DNA from: CAZALT01 sp964485515
GTDB taxonomy: Bacteria > Actinomycetota > Acidimicrobiia > Acidimicrobiales > Acidimicrobilacustridaceae
Length of the DNA: 64,000 nucleotides
Reading direction: 5' to 3'
NCBI GenBank assembly: GCA_964485515.1
Contig: CAZALT010000002.1
Span: 1 to 64,000, forward strand
The translations under genes were made by a program, and so were the position numbers. Below the pieces are notes generated by a model that made no database searches, was not told where the DNA came from, and saw nothing but the letters and a program-made list of their open reading frames with translations. Below are positions 1-7,742 of this stretch, one piece after another. How positions within the stretch are numbered: position 1 is the first letter of the stretch; each line of letters begins with the position of its first letter.

Positions 1-2
1 TC

Positions 3-611
3 GACGAGGTCCTCCGCGGACCGAGCGGCGCACTCGAATGGATGGGCGACGGATCGATCGTCATCGTCCACAGCACCGTCCACCCCGCTACCTGTCTCCG
101 GCTGCAGGACGACTACCCCAACCTGCACATCATCGATGCCCCGGTGAGCGGCGGTGGGCACAAGGCAGCCGAGGGCGAGCTGCTCGTCATGGTCGGTGGA
201 CCCGCCGAGGTCGTCGACCGATGCCGACCGGTGCTCGACACCTTCGGCGACCCGGTGCTGCACCTCGGGCCCCTTGGCGCCGGACAGGAGGCCAAGGTCC
301 TCAACAACACCGTCTTCGCCGCCCAGCTCGCCCTCGCCGCCGAGGTGTTCGCCCTCGCTGCTCGCCGTGGTCTCGACCAGCAAGCACTTGCCACGATCCT
401 GTCCGACGGAAGCGGACGCAGCTACGCCGCCGAGGTCGTCGCAGGAGGGGGCTTCGACCTCGAGGTGCTCGGCACGCTCGCCGGGGCGCTGCTCGCCAAG
501 GACGTCGGCATCCTCGTCGATCGGGCTGACCTCAGCGACACCGCCCTGCTGGTCGCGGCCGACCGAGCCCTTGACGCCATGGGGTTCGGCCGTGGCGCGA
601 CCCCGGCGTGA
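3..611 (+). CDS. 3-hydroxyisobutyrate dehydrogenase family protein (5' partial)
   Basis: The reading frame is open to the left edge, so the N-terminal part of the NAD(P)-binding Rossmann domain lies outside the window. What remains shows the family's substrate-binding stretch (STVHP), a GGG-H motif and the segment GQEAKVLNN with the conserved catalytic lysine, followed by the all-helical C-terminal domain. Family members oxidise beta-hydroxyacids such as 3-hydroxyisobutyrate or tartronate semialdehyde reductively with NAD(P). The substrate cannot be told from this fragment. The stop is 42 bp before a TetR regulator gene on the same strand, which may be cotranscribed. Confidence 0.85.
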   Translation, partial: DEVLRGPSGALEWMGDGSIVIVHSTVHPATCLRLQDDYPNLHIIDAPVSGGGHKAAEGELLVMVGGPAEVVDRCRPVLDTFGDPVLHLGPLGAGQEAKVLNNTVFAAQLALAAEVFALAARRGLDQQALATILSDGSGRSYAAEVVAGGGFDLEVLGTLAGALLAKDVGILVDRADLSDTALLVAADRALDAMGFGRGATPA

Positions 612-653
612 CCGCGTCGAGGGCGACCGTCGCGCCGTGGCAGGCTACGGGCC

Positions 654-1343
654 GTGACCACCGTTGACCCCGCAGTGCCGTCGGCGAGCGCGCTCAAGCT
701 CGTCGTCGCCGCCGAGCGCCTCTTCGCCTTGCGCGGCATCGACGGAGTGTCGCTTCGACAGGTCGCGACCGAGGCAGGCTCAGCCAACAACTCGGCGGTG
801 CACTACCACTTCGGGTCCAAGGCTGGTCTGATCACCGCCATCTTCCAGCACCGCCTGCCCCAGATGATCCGCGAACGGCATCTCCTGGTCACCCGGTGCG
901 ATCGCGACGACCTCCGATCCCGTATCGAGGCCCAGTTCCTTCCCGTCCTCGCGTTGGCTGAAGCCCCCGACAACTACTACGTCTCGTTCGTCGAACAGCT
1001 CCAGCGCCACGAACGCGGTCTGACTGATGATCTCCGCGAGCTCCCGGCGCAGGGTCAGGATTCGAACGACGAGTTCCGAGCCGACCTCCACCGGATCCTC
1101 GCCGCGATTCCCGAACCGCTTCGCGCGCTGCGCATCGAGCAAGCGCAGGCGTTCTGCGTCCACGCCGCCGCCGATCGCGAGCACACCGTTGTGTCCGGTC
1201 GCCCGTCGGTGCCCTTCGAGCTGTTCGTGAACTCCCTGTTCGACGGACTGGCTGGCTTCCTCGCGGCACCAGCGTCGGACGCGACCGAACAGCGGTTGCA
1301 CCAGGCGGGCGAGGTCATGCCCGCCACCCTTCGTCTGCTCTGA
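654..1343 (+). CDS. TetR/AcrR family transcriptional regulator
   Basis: A 229-residue protein starting at GTG. Residues about 15-60 form a TetR-type helix-turn-helix: an ERLF-ALRG helix, then GVSLRQVATEAG and a recognition region ending in YHFGSKAGL. The C-terminal two thirds are helical and variable, as expected for the ligand-binding and dimerisation domain. Members usually repress nearby genes until a small ligand binds. The gene follows a beta-hydroxyacid dehydrogenase on the same strand, which is the most obvious candidate target. The ligand is unknown. Confidence 0.88.
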   Translation: MTTVDPAVPSASALKLVVAAERLFALRGIDGVSLRQVATEAGSANNSAVHYHFGSKAGLITAIFQHRLPQMIRERHLLVTRCDRDDLRSRIEAQFLPVLALAEAPDNYYVSFVEQLQRHERGLTDDLRELPAQGQDSNDEFRADLHRILAAIPEPLRALRIEQAQAFCVHAAADREHTVVSGRPSVPFELFVNSLFDGLAGFLAAPASDATEQRLHQAGEVMPATLRLL

Positions 1344-1396
1344 CCGTCGGGTCAGCCGCCGCGCCGCCGCGTTCGAGGAGTTCGGCGTGGATCTGT

Positions 1397-1410
1397 CGAT
1401 CTCCTGACAG
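1397..1410. promoter_or_regulatory. possible response-regulator half site
   Basis: The 14-mer CGATCTCCTGACAG is the reverse complement of CTGTCAGGAGATCG, found at 3801-3814 in the promoter of the two-component system. It lies about 110 bp upstream of the SGNH hydrolase start. Only one half site is evident here, without the 11-bp direct repeat seen at 3801 and 3848, so regulation of this gene is a guess. Confidence 0.3.
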
Positions 1411-1521
1411 TTCGTCGCATCGACGACAGACCACCGTGATCCTGGGTCCGACCGGGCAATCCGCGAGCCGATTGCCGAGCCGCTCGCCCCCGCGATCGGA
1501 CCGATTCGAAGGATCCGACGA

Positions 1522-2346
1522 TTGTCGTCACCGTACAAACCGATCACCTCCCGATCCACCATCCGCTTTCGTTGGTCCTCCCCACTCGGAATCGCCACGA
1601 TCGCGATCGTGGCAGCGATCGTCGGCTCGTTCGGCTGGGTTGCTACCCGACCTGGTCAGGCGGCTGGCTCCCCGAGCAGCGACCTGCCGCTCGCCGTCTC
1701 CGAACCGGCTGGAACACCCATCGCTGACGCGAATGGTGACGGTCGCCTGCGTGTCTTGTTCCTCGGTGACTCGCTCGTGCAGCGCGCGTCTGACGAGCTC
1801 ACCGAGATCTTCACTGCGAACGGCGTGGAGGTGGAATTCCGCGGCTACACCGCGACGGGACTGCTCACCCAGCTTCCCGAGGACGGGGGCGCCACGTGGT
1901 GGTCCGGCGAGCTGAACGACAGCCTCGCGACCTTCGGCCCCGACATCGTGGTCATCGAAGCCTGCTGCAACTACGACGGCACCTACACCGACCCCGATAC
2001 GTCCGCCCTCCCCGCCGACAGTGAGGCCCACTACGACCGGTGGCGTCAGGAGGCTGAAGCCTTGACGAGCGCCGCGACGGCCACAGGTGCAGCTGTGTAC
2101 TGGGTTCTGTCACCCTCGGAAGCCCCCACCGCTGGGGCGCCCTGGCCGCCGACACGTGTCGAGCGGTTCAACGAGATCTACCGGTCGCTCGGTGTTGCGC
2201 TGATCGACTGGCGAACGGTCTTCTATGCCGCCCAGAAGACGTCGCCCGAGGACCTCCGGGACGAGGACGGCGTCCACCTGTCCAGCGCCGGCGATCGCGT
2301 CATCGTTGCCGAGACCTGGCGAGTGCTCACCGAACCCGGGGAGTAG
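1522..2346 (+). CDS. SGNH/GDSL hydrolase family protein, membrane-anchored
   Basis: A 274-residue protein from a TTG start. It has an N-terminal membrane anchor (residues about 22-40) and then an exported domain. VLFLGDSL contains the block I serine (about S84), and the C-terminal D-x-x-H dyad appears in DEDGVHLS (about D249 and H252). SGNH hydrolases cleave esters or O-acetyl groups; anchored forms often act on cell-envelope polysaccharide. The substrate cannot be inferred. The stop codon abuts the stop of the convergent gene on the other strand. An in-frame TTG is the only start that keeps the full anchor. Confidence 0.8.
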   Translation: MSSPYKPITSRSTIRFRWSSPLGIATIAIVAAIVGSFGWVATRPGQAAGSPSSDLPLAVSEPAGTPIADANGDGRLRVLFLGDSLVQRASDELTEIFTANGVEVEFRGYTATGLLTQLPEDGGATWWSGELNDSLATFGPDIVVIEACCNYDGTYTDPDTSALPADSEAHYDRWRQEAEALTSAATATGAAVYWVLSPSEAPTAGAPWPPTRVERFNEIYRSLGVALIDWRTVFYAAQKTSPEDLRDEDGVHLSSAGDRVIVAETWRVLTEPGE

Positions 2347-3720
2347 TCACTCCGGGTTGGAGCGGCACTTGTTGACCTTGTAGATCTCGTTCTGATCCTC
2401 CGGCACGATGAAGTAGGTGCCGTCGGGGCACGCGATCGCCGGGTTGATGTCGCTGAACACGCCCCGGTTGCTCTCGTAACCGGGAACGGTCCACACGTGG
2501 ACCATCCAGCTCGTCTTCTCTACGAAGATCCCGCCAATGGATTGGCAGGACTGGGCAGTCTTCTCGACGGGGTGGAGCACCTCGACACCAGCGTCCATCT
2601 TCACGCACAACGACCCGTGCGTGTGCCAGTGGTCGTTGGGTCCGACGAAGCCTTCGGGCTCCTCCATGGCAGGGGAGTAGTACATGAACCCCGCGATGGG
2701 GGCGTCGTCATGCGTGCCGTCGTAGAGCAGGTTTGCGGGACGAAGGATCTCCTCGTCGGTCAAGGTGCCCTCGATGTACGGGGCTGTCGGATCCGGCGGT
2801 GGCACCTCAGGCATTCCTGAGCTGGGGGTCGTCATGTGGATGCCCATGCCCGGTCCGTAGCCTCCGGCGGGCTTGCTGCCTGCCGCCTTGGCATCCTTCA
2901 GGGTGGGGAAGCGCTCGGCGATCAGCCTGGTGAGCGCGAGCTGGTGGGCGAGCGCCGCGCGGCGCTTCGCATCGAGCGGCTCGTCGGGGCCCCATTCGTG
3001 GGCCATCTCGCCATTGGCGAGCAGCGCGAGCCCCTTGTCGTCGAACGGCCCGCTGTCGACCGCCGTCGCGCCGTGGCCGTGATCGCTGGCTTCGGTGGCC
3101 GAGCCGTCGGCCGCGACCTCGTGGGCATGACCGTCGCCTTCGACGGTCGCGCCGGCATGGTCGTGCGCCTCCCCTGCCGCCGTTTCGCCGTGCGCGTGAC
3201 CCGACGCGCTCGGCGACGCGATCGCCATCGTTGCCACGACGATGATCCCGAGTGGGATCGCCGACAGTGGAACGAAGGCCGTACGAGGGATGCTGGCACC
3301 CAAACGGGGGCGGACGAGGCCGACCGCGCTCGCAACGACGGCGAGCGTCTCGAGCGCGACGCAGGTGATGTCGACGAAGCTGGCATCGTGGACGGCTCCG
3401 GATTCGGGACCGAACGGCGCTCCGGCGGTTCTCGTCCATGCCCACGCGGCGATGAACACCAGATTGGCGACCAGCGCGATCTCCAGCGCGACCTTCGAAG
3501 GCCGGAAGAGCACCGCCACCGCCAGGGCGACCTGCAGCCAGCCAGCGATGGCGAACGCGATCCCTTCGGCCACCCATTCGCTGGCGTGCGACGGAACCAT
3601 GGCGAAGTGGATGCCCGCCGCGCCGAGAAGCGCGCTGGCCAGCACGACCCGAAGGGGAGCTGCGAGCACTTCCTCCTTCGCTCGGTCCTCAGGCGCGGAC
3701 GGTTCGTGCAGTGCAGCCAT
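2347..3720 (-). CDS. hypothetical multi-pass membrane protein with His-rich linker
   Basis: A 457-residue protein. Five hydrophobic helices lie at about residues 24-42, 52-72, 78-96, 117-137 and 148-168. They are followed by a segment rich in His, Asp and Glu (about 172-216, with HAH, HDH and HGH repeats) and a soluble C-terminal domain containing several conserved-looking His and Cys residues (NDHWHTHGSLC). I do not recognise the family. The His-rich linker suggests metal binding, possibly copper, zinc or nickel; this is inference. It is divergent from an OmpR-type response regulator gene, and candidate regulator boxes lie between them, so it may be the target of that system. The ATG at 3720 is chosen because the longer frame upstream reads non-conserved low-quality sequence. 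Confidence 0.7.
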   Translation of the reverse strand: MAALHEPSAPEDRAKEEVLAAPLRVVLASALLGAAGIHFAMVPSHASEWVAEGIAFAIAGWLQVALAVAVLFRPSKVALEIALVANLVFIAAWAWTRTAGAPFGPESGAVHDASFVDITCVALETLAVVASAVGLVRPRLGASIPRTAFVPLSAIPLGIIVVATMAIASPSASGHAHGETAAGEAHDHAGATVEGDGHAHEVAADGSATEASDHGHGATAVDSGPFDDKGLALLANGEMAHEWGPDEPLDAKRRAALAHQLALTRLIAERFPTLKDAKAAGSKPAGGYGPGMGIHMTTPSSGMPEVPPPDPTAPYIEGTLTDEEILRPANLLYDGTHDDAPIAGFMYYSPAMEEPEGFVGPNDHWHTHGSLCVKMDAGVEVLHPVEKTAQSCQSIGGIFVEKTSWMVHVWTVPGYESNRGVFSDINPAIACPDGTYFIVPEDQNEIYKVNKCRSNPE

Positions 3721-3800
3721 GTTCGGTTCCCCCCGAAACGAAACCTGCCCACCGGACAGATCGCGCCATCTTGCCCCGGAGCATCGAGCGAGAAGGCGCT

Positions 3801-3819
3801 CTGTCAGGAGATCGTCAGG
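3801..3819. promoter_or_regulatory. candidate OmpR-family box (direct repeat, 11-bp period)
   Basis: GTCAGG occurs at 3803-3808 and again at 3814-3819, an 11-bp start-to-start period, inside CTGTCAGGAGATCGTCAGG. Direct repeats with one-turn spacing are the usual binding pattern of OmpR/PhoB response regulators. The site lies about 80 bp upstream of the His-rich membrane protein gene on the minus strand. It is in opposite orientation to the pair at 3848-3865. Confidence 0.5.
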
Positions 3820-3847
3820 TAGGGGACAGGGCTGGAGCCGGCGAGAC

Positions 3848-3865
3848 CTGACAGAACGCTGACAG
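3848..3865. promoter_or_regulatory. candidate OmpR-family box (perfect direct repeat)
   Basis: CTGACAG at 3848-3854 is repeated exactly at 3859-3865, start to start 11 bp. This matches the one-turn direct repeats bound by OmpR/PhoB-type regulators. It lies about 85 bp upstream of the response-regulator start codon, so autoregulation is likely but unproven. Confidence 0.55.
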
Positions 3866-3949
3866 CCCAGGTCGAAGGTGGGCCGATGGGCGTACGGTAA
3901 CGGGGAGCCGCGTGCCGGCAGATCGGGCACGGGTGAAAGGGGGTCGTCC

Positions 3950-4639
3950 TTGCGGGTGCTCGTCGTGGAGGACGAGAGGAGCGTGGCTACTGGCATCAAG
4001 CGCGCCCTGACGACCGAGGGATACAAGGTCGACGTCGCACTCGATGGCGAGCTTGGCTATGAACTGGCCACCACTCAGCGGTACGACCTCATCGTCCTCG
4101 ACGTGATGCTCCCGAAGCTCAACGGCTACGAGATCTGCAGGCGGTTGCGGACCGCAAGCGTCCGAGTGCCGATCGTCATGCTCACCGCGAAGTCGGGGCA
4201 GTGGGACATCGTCGAAGGACTCGACCTCGGCGCCGATGACTACATGACAAAGCCCTTCTCGATGGCGGTGCTTCTCGCCCGGGTTCGTGCCCGTACCCGT
4301 GGCGTCGGTACCACTGCCACGTCTGTGGTCAACGGCGAACTTCGCCTCGACACGACGCTGCATCGTTGCTGGCGGGGCGACTCCGAGATCGAGCTGACCG
4401 GGCGGGAGACGAAGGTGCTCAGCGAACTGTTCCGCTGTGGCGGGGACGTGATCGCGAAGGCGGATCTCCTCCGCGTGGTATGGGGCGGCTACGTCCATGG
4501 GGACCCCAACGTCGTCGAGGTGTACGTCGGCAGGCTCCGGCGCAAGATCGACACCCCGTTCGGGGAGAACGACATCGAGACCATCCGCGGTGTCGGTTAC
4601 CGCCTGCGGACACCTGACGTCGCGACGCATCGCGCATGA
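3950..4639 (+). CDS. OmpR/PhoB-family response regulator
   Basis: A 229-residue two-domain regulator. The receiver domain (about 1-115) has the acidic pair E7/D8, phospho-acceptor D51 in LIVLDVMLP, T79 and K101 in DDYMTKPF. The C-terminal winged helix (about 130-225) has the usual ELTGRETKVL start and VYVGRLRRKID recognition helix. The TTG at 3950 is preferred: the conserved receiver begins immediately with LRVLVVEDE, and GAAAGGGGG lies about 7 bp upstream. The longer frame from 3878 adds 24 unconserved residues. The gene overlaps the downstream histidine kinase by 4 bp (ATGA), so the pair is probably translationally coupled. Confidence 0.92.
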   Translation: MRVLVVEDERSVATGIKRALTTEGYKVDVALDGELGYELATTQRYDLIVLDVMLPKLNGYEICRRLRTASVRVPIVMLTAKSGQWDIVEGLDLGADDYMTKPFSMAVLLARVRARTRGVGTTATSVVNGELRLDTTLHRCWRGDSEIELTGRETKVLSELFRCGGDVIAKADLLRVVWGGYVHGDPNVVEVYVGRLRRKIDTPFGENDIETIRGVGYRLRTPDVATHRA

Positions 4640-5898
4640 GTAGGCAACCGAATCCTGGATTGCGCTCGGTCCGAGTGCGCACCACCGCGGTCGCGATGGT
4701 CACCGTGGTTCTCGTGCTCACGGCCGGGTCGGTGATGCTCGTCCAGGTCTTCGAGCGTCAGCAGCTGCGGCAGATCGACGAGCGCCTCGCCACCACGTCG
4801 CGCCTCATCGAGAGCGCCCAGGGCTCTTCGCCCACGATGCCTCCGGGAGCGGCGGAAGAAGCCTTCGTGCAAGCGATCGACATGCAGGGCACCGTCCTCT
4901 TCGCGACTGATCAGCTCAAGGATCGACCCGCCCTGCAGCCTCCAGGGCAAACACAACCCGGCTCGGCGACGACGGTGCGAGTCGACGGCGTCGGCCCCCT
5001 GCGTGTCATCGTCATCCCGTTCGGCGACAGGCTGATCTACTACGGCGAGTCGATCCGGGGCGTGGACGAGGCCGTATCGACGCTCAGCACGGCGCTGCTC
5101 GTCGGCGTGCCCGTGCTCGCCGCGTTCCTCGGTCTGGTGGTGTGGATCGTCGTGGGATTCACCCTGCGCCCCGCCGAGGAAGCCATGGAACGCGAGCGAC
5201 GCCTCGTTGCCGATGTCAGCCATGAGTTGCGCACGCCGCTCGCCGGGGCGCGAGCTCTGCTGGAATCGGAATCACAGATACCTGCCGAGATCGAGCTCAA
5301 CCGTCTCGAAGCACTCGCCGTGCTCACCCGTCTGGAATCCATGGCCACCGACCTCCTGATCGAAGCCCGGAACGGTGAGGCGGACCACGCACGCCAAGAC
5401 TCGCTTGTGGACCTCGATGACATCGTTCTGCGCGTCGTCGATCTGGTCCCGCGTCCCGCCGGGGTGACGGTCGATGCATCGGAGGTGTCGGCGGGCCAGG
5501 TGCGCGGCAACGACCAGGACTTGGAACGCATGGTCGCCAACCTCGTCTCGAACGCGCTCCGCCATGCCACGACGGTGGTGCAGGTGTCCCTCGATGAGTC
5601 TGGCGGCGTGGTCACGCTCACCGTTGCCGATGACGGGCCGGGCATCGCGGTTGAAGACCGTGAACGAGTCTTCGAGCGGTTCACGCGGCTCGACGACGCC
5701 CGGAGCCATCAACGCGGGGGTGCGGGCCTCGGTCTACCGATTGTTCGGTCCGTCGCCGAGGCTCACGGTGGAACCGCTCGGGCCGAAGATGGAGGCAACG
5801 GCAATGCCATTGCGTTCACCGTCGCACTACCTGCAGCGGCGCCGAGTGGTACGCAAAGGAAGCACTCCGCTCCAGCCCTCGAACAAGCTCAGACCTGA
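4636..5898 (+). CDS. sensor histidine kinase (EnvZ/QseC-like)
   Basis: A 420-residue membrane kinase and partner of the response regulator just upstream. TM1 is near residues 15-33, an extracytoplasmic sensor of about 115 residues follows, and TM2 is at about 150-178. Then come a HisKA domain with the phospho-acceptor at about H196 (DVSHELRTP) and a HATPase_c domain with N box NLVSNALRHA and G boxes DDGPGIAVEDRERVFERF and GAGLGLPIV. No separate HAMP domain is obvious. The signal is unknown. The stop codon is immediately followed by a degraded xylulokinase fragment in the same reading frame. Confidence 0.92.
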   Translation: MSRQPNPGLRSVRVRTTAVAMVTVVLVLTAGSVMLVQVFERQQLRQIDERLATTSRLIESAQGSSPTMPPGAAEEAFVQAIDMQGTVLFATDQLKDRPALQPPGQTQPGSATTVRVDGVGPLRVIVIPFGDRLIYYGESIRGVDEAVSTLSTALLVGVPVLAAFLGLVVWIVVGFTLRPAEEAMERERRLVADVSHELRTPLAGARALLESESQIPAEIELNRLEALAVLTRLESMATDLLIEARNGEADHARQDSLVDLDDIVLRVVDLVPRPAGVTVDASEVSAGQVRGNDQDLERMVANLVSNALRHATTVVQVSLDESGGVVTLTVADDGPGIAVEDRERVFERFTRLDDARSHQRGGAGLGLPIVRSVAEAHGGTARAEDGGNGNAIAFTVALPAAAPSGTQRKHSAPALEQAQT

Positions 5899-6240
5899 GC
5901 GATCGAAGGCGTGGTCTGCAACCTCCTGATGGGGGCCGACCAGCTGCCGGAGGGCTCGGGCCGGTTGCTCCTCGTGGGAGGAGGTGCGCGGAGTGTGGCG
6001 TACCGCCAAGTCGTGGCTGACCTCACCGGCCGAGTCGTCGTCGTACCCGACGCGGACGAGCTCGTCGCCCTCGACGCCGCGGTCCAGGCCGCTGCTGTAC
6101 TCACCGGTGAACCGTTCACCGCGATCACCGAGCGGTGGAACCTCGCGACGGGTGCAACCATCGAGCCGAGTCCGGTGTCGACCGGATCGCCATCCGAGCC
6201 GCCGACGTCGAGCCGTGCGAGGCCCTGACGTCTCGCCCTG
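5899..6240 (+). pseudogene. xylulokinase (xylB) C-terminal relic
   Basis: The translation directly after the kinase stop reads AIEGVVCNLL, then GRLLLVGGGARSVAYRQVV, then TGRVVVVPDADELVALDAAV. This is the signature C-terminal lobe of FGGY-type xylulokinases (LVGGGARS, PDADELVA, GAAVQAA). Nothing resembling the N-terminal three quarters is present. Past about 6165-6177 the similarity continues in another frame (VDRIAIRAADVEPCEAL), so the relic also carries a frameshift. It looks like the stump of a deleted xylulokinase gene. It ends next to the convergent GH43 gene. The minimal in-frame open part is about 110 codons and is unlikely to be functional. Confidence 0.75.
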
Positions 6241-6263
6241 GTGATGCATCCGTCGGCGATCAG

Positions 6264-7742
6264 TCATGGCTCGAGGCGCTCGTAGGTGAACCAGTCGAAT
6301 GCGCCGACTCCACCGCGGGAGTAGACGCCGACGACTCGGCCGAGAAATCCGCCGGCGACTTCCGTAGACAGATACCTGCCGTCCAGGCAGGCAAGGTGCT
6401 TCCAGTTTCCGGCTGAGTCCTGGAAGCCAAGAAGGATCTCGTCGGGACCCATCGAGCCGCGGGCTGCTTCAATCATCAACACCGCAGAGGTCCGCGGGTG
6501 GGCGATGCTCGCGACGACCGATGACAACGGCCCGATGCGGGCGCGGACGGTCACTTCGCCGCCGGTCAGTGCGACCTCGAAATGATGGGAGTCGTCGACC
6601 CGCAGGACCATTCCCGATTCCTCGCTCGAGCCCGCATCGACGAGCGCGGTGGCTCGGAACCCGTGGTGCTGTTGCCGTCGGCCGAGCATCGCCGGCTCCG
6701 GCTCATCGAGTGTGTCCTCGCCACCGTCGAGCGTGAGGCGGCCTGGCTGGTCGTCCAGGGACGCGAATTCCGCCGGAGGGCGCCGCAGGGAGATCCACCT
6801 GGCGTCGAGGGTCTTCCCATCGAAGTCGTCGCGCTCCACCGACATGGTGACCGGACCACCTGCCGCGCCATGGTCCTCCGACGGCACAGCGACCTCGACC
6901 ACCGGCCACCCATCGACCCATTCGACCGTGGCAAGGAACGTTTCACGGCCGAGGACGTGGAAGCCGGGGCTGATGCCGCGTGGGCGCACGCCGAGGAAGA
7001 CCATCGACCAGGACCCATCGGCCGCCTGGACGAAGTCGGCATGGCCGGTGTTCTGGATCGACCAGTCGGTGCTTCGGTGACTCAGGATGGGATTGCGCGG
7101 ATTGGGGGTCCAAGGTCCGAGCGGTGATCGGCTGCGGGCGATCGACACGGCGTGACCGCGCTCGGTTCCGCCCTCAGCGATGACGAGGTACCAGATTCCC
7201 TCGCGTTCGAAGAGGTGCGGCGCCTCAGGTGCCTTCATCCCCGTTCCGGACCATGTCGACTCGCTGGACGACAGCGCACTGCCGGTGGCTGGGTCGATGG
7301 AGGTTCGTTCGATCCCTCCGGAGGAGCTGTGGACCCAGCAGGTGCCTTCGTCATCCCACGCGAGGTCGGGATCGATTCCCGGGACGTCGACGAGCACCGG
7401 GTCCGACCACGGCCCGGTCGCCTCGCTGGCATTGACCAAGATCGTTCGCTTGCCGTGGTCGGTGAGGACGGTGGTGACCATCCAGAACCGGTCGGCATGA
7501 TGGCGGAGCGTCGGCGCGTAGATGCCGAGTGAGTCCCAACCTCGCGTGTCGCTCAGATCGAGTTGCGATGGCCGATCGAGCACGTTGCCGATCTGTTCCC
7601 AATCGAGCAGGTTCGTCGAGCGGAAGATCGGGACACCGGGGAAGTAGGTGAAGGTCGAGCACACCAGGAAGTACTCGTCGCCGACCCGACACACACTCGG
7701 GTCTGGGTGGAATCCGGCGATGATGGGTTGTGCACCAGTCAT
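6264..7742 (-). CDS. glycoside hydrolase family 43 (beta-xylosidase/arabinofuranosidase type)
   Basis: A 492-residue protein with no signal peptide. The five-bladed GH43 propeller begins at once with GFHPDPSV, the general-base Asp being about D14. The acid region APEAPHLFEREGIWYLV and the third-acidic region follow; the last 200 residues form a beta-sandwich domain typical of the larger GH43 enzymes. These enzymes release xylose, arabinose or galactose from oligosaccharide ends. The ATG at 7742 overlaps the galactokinase stop by 4 bp (ATGA), making it the last gene of the operon GH78-galT-galK-GH43. A longer open frame to 8096 is just the antisense shadow of galK. The exact sugar specificity is uncertain. 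Confidence 0.88.
   Translation of the reverse strand: MTGAQPIIAGFHPDPSVCRVGDEYFLVCSTFTYFPGVPIFRSTNLLDWEQIGNVLDRPSQLDLSDTRGWDSLGIYAPTLRHHADRFWMVTTVLTDHGKRTILVNASEATGPWSDPVLVDVPGIDPDLAWDDEGTCWVHSSSGGIERTSIDPATGSALSSSESTWSGTGMKAPEAPHLFEREGIWYLVIAEGGTERGHAVSIARSRSPLGPWTPNPRNPILSHRSTDWSIQNTGHADFVQAADGSWSMVFLGVRPRGISPGFHVLGRETFLATVEWVDGWPVVEVAVPSEDHGAAGGPVTMSVERDDFDGKTLDARWISLRRPPAEFASLDDQPGRLTLDGGEDTLDEPEPAMLGRRQQHHGFRATALVDAGSSEESGMVLRVDDSHHFEVALTGGEVTVRARIGPLSSVVASIAHPRTSAVLMIEAARGSMGPDEILLGFQDSAGNWKHLACLDGRYLSTEVAGGFLGRVVGVYSRGGVGAFDWFTYERLEP

Noticed and set aside
780..1598. Minus-strand open frame of 272 codons
   Set aside because: It overlaps the TetR gene completely; composition is Arg/Gly-rich shadow sequence without domain motifs.
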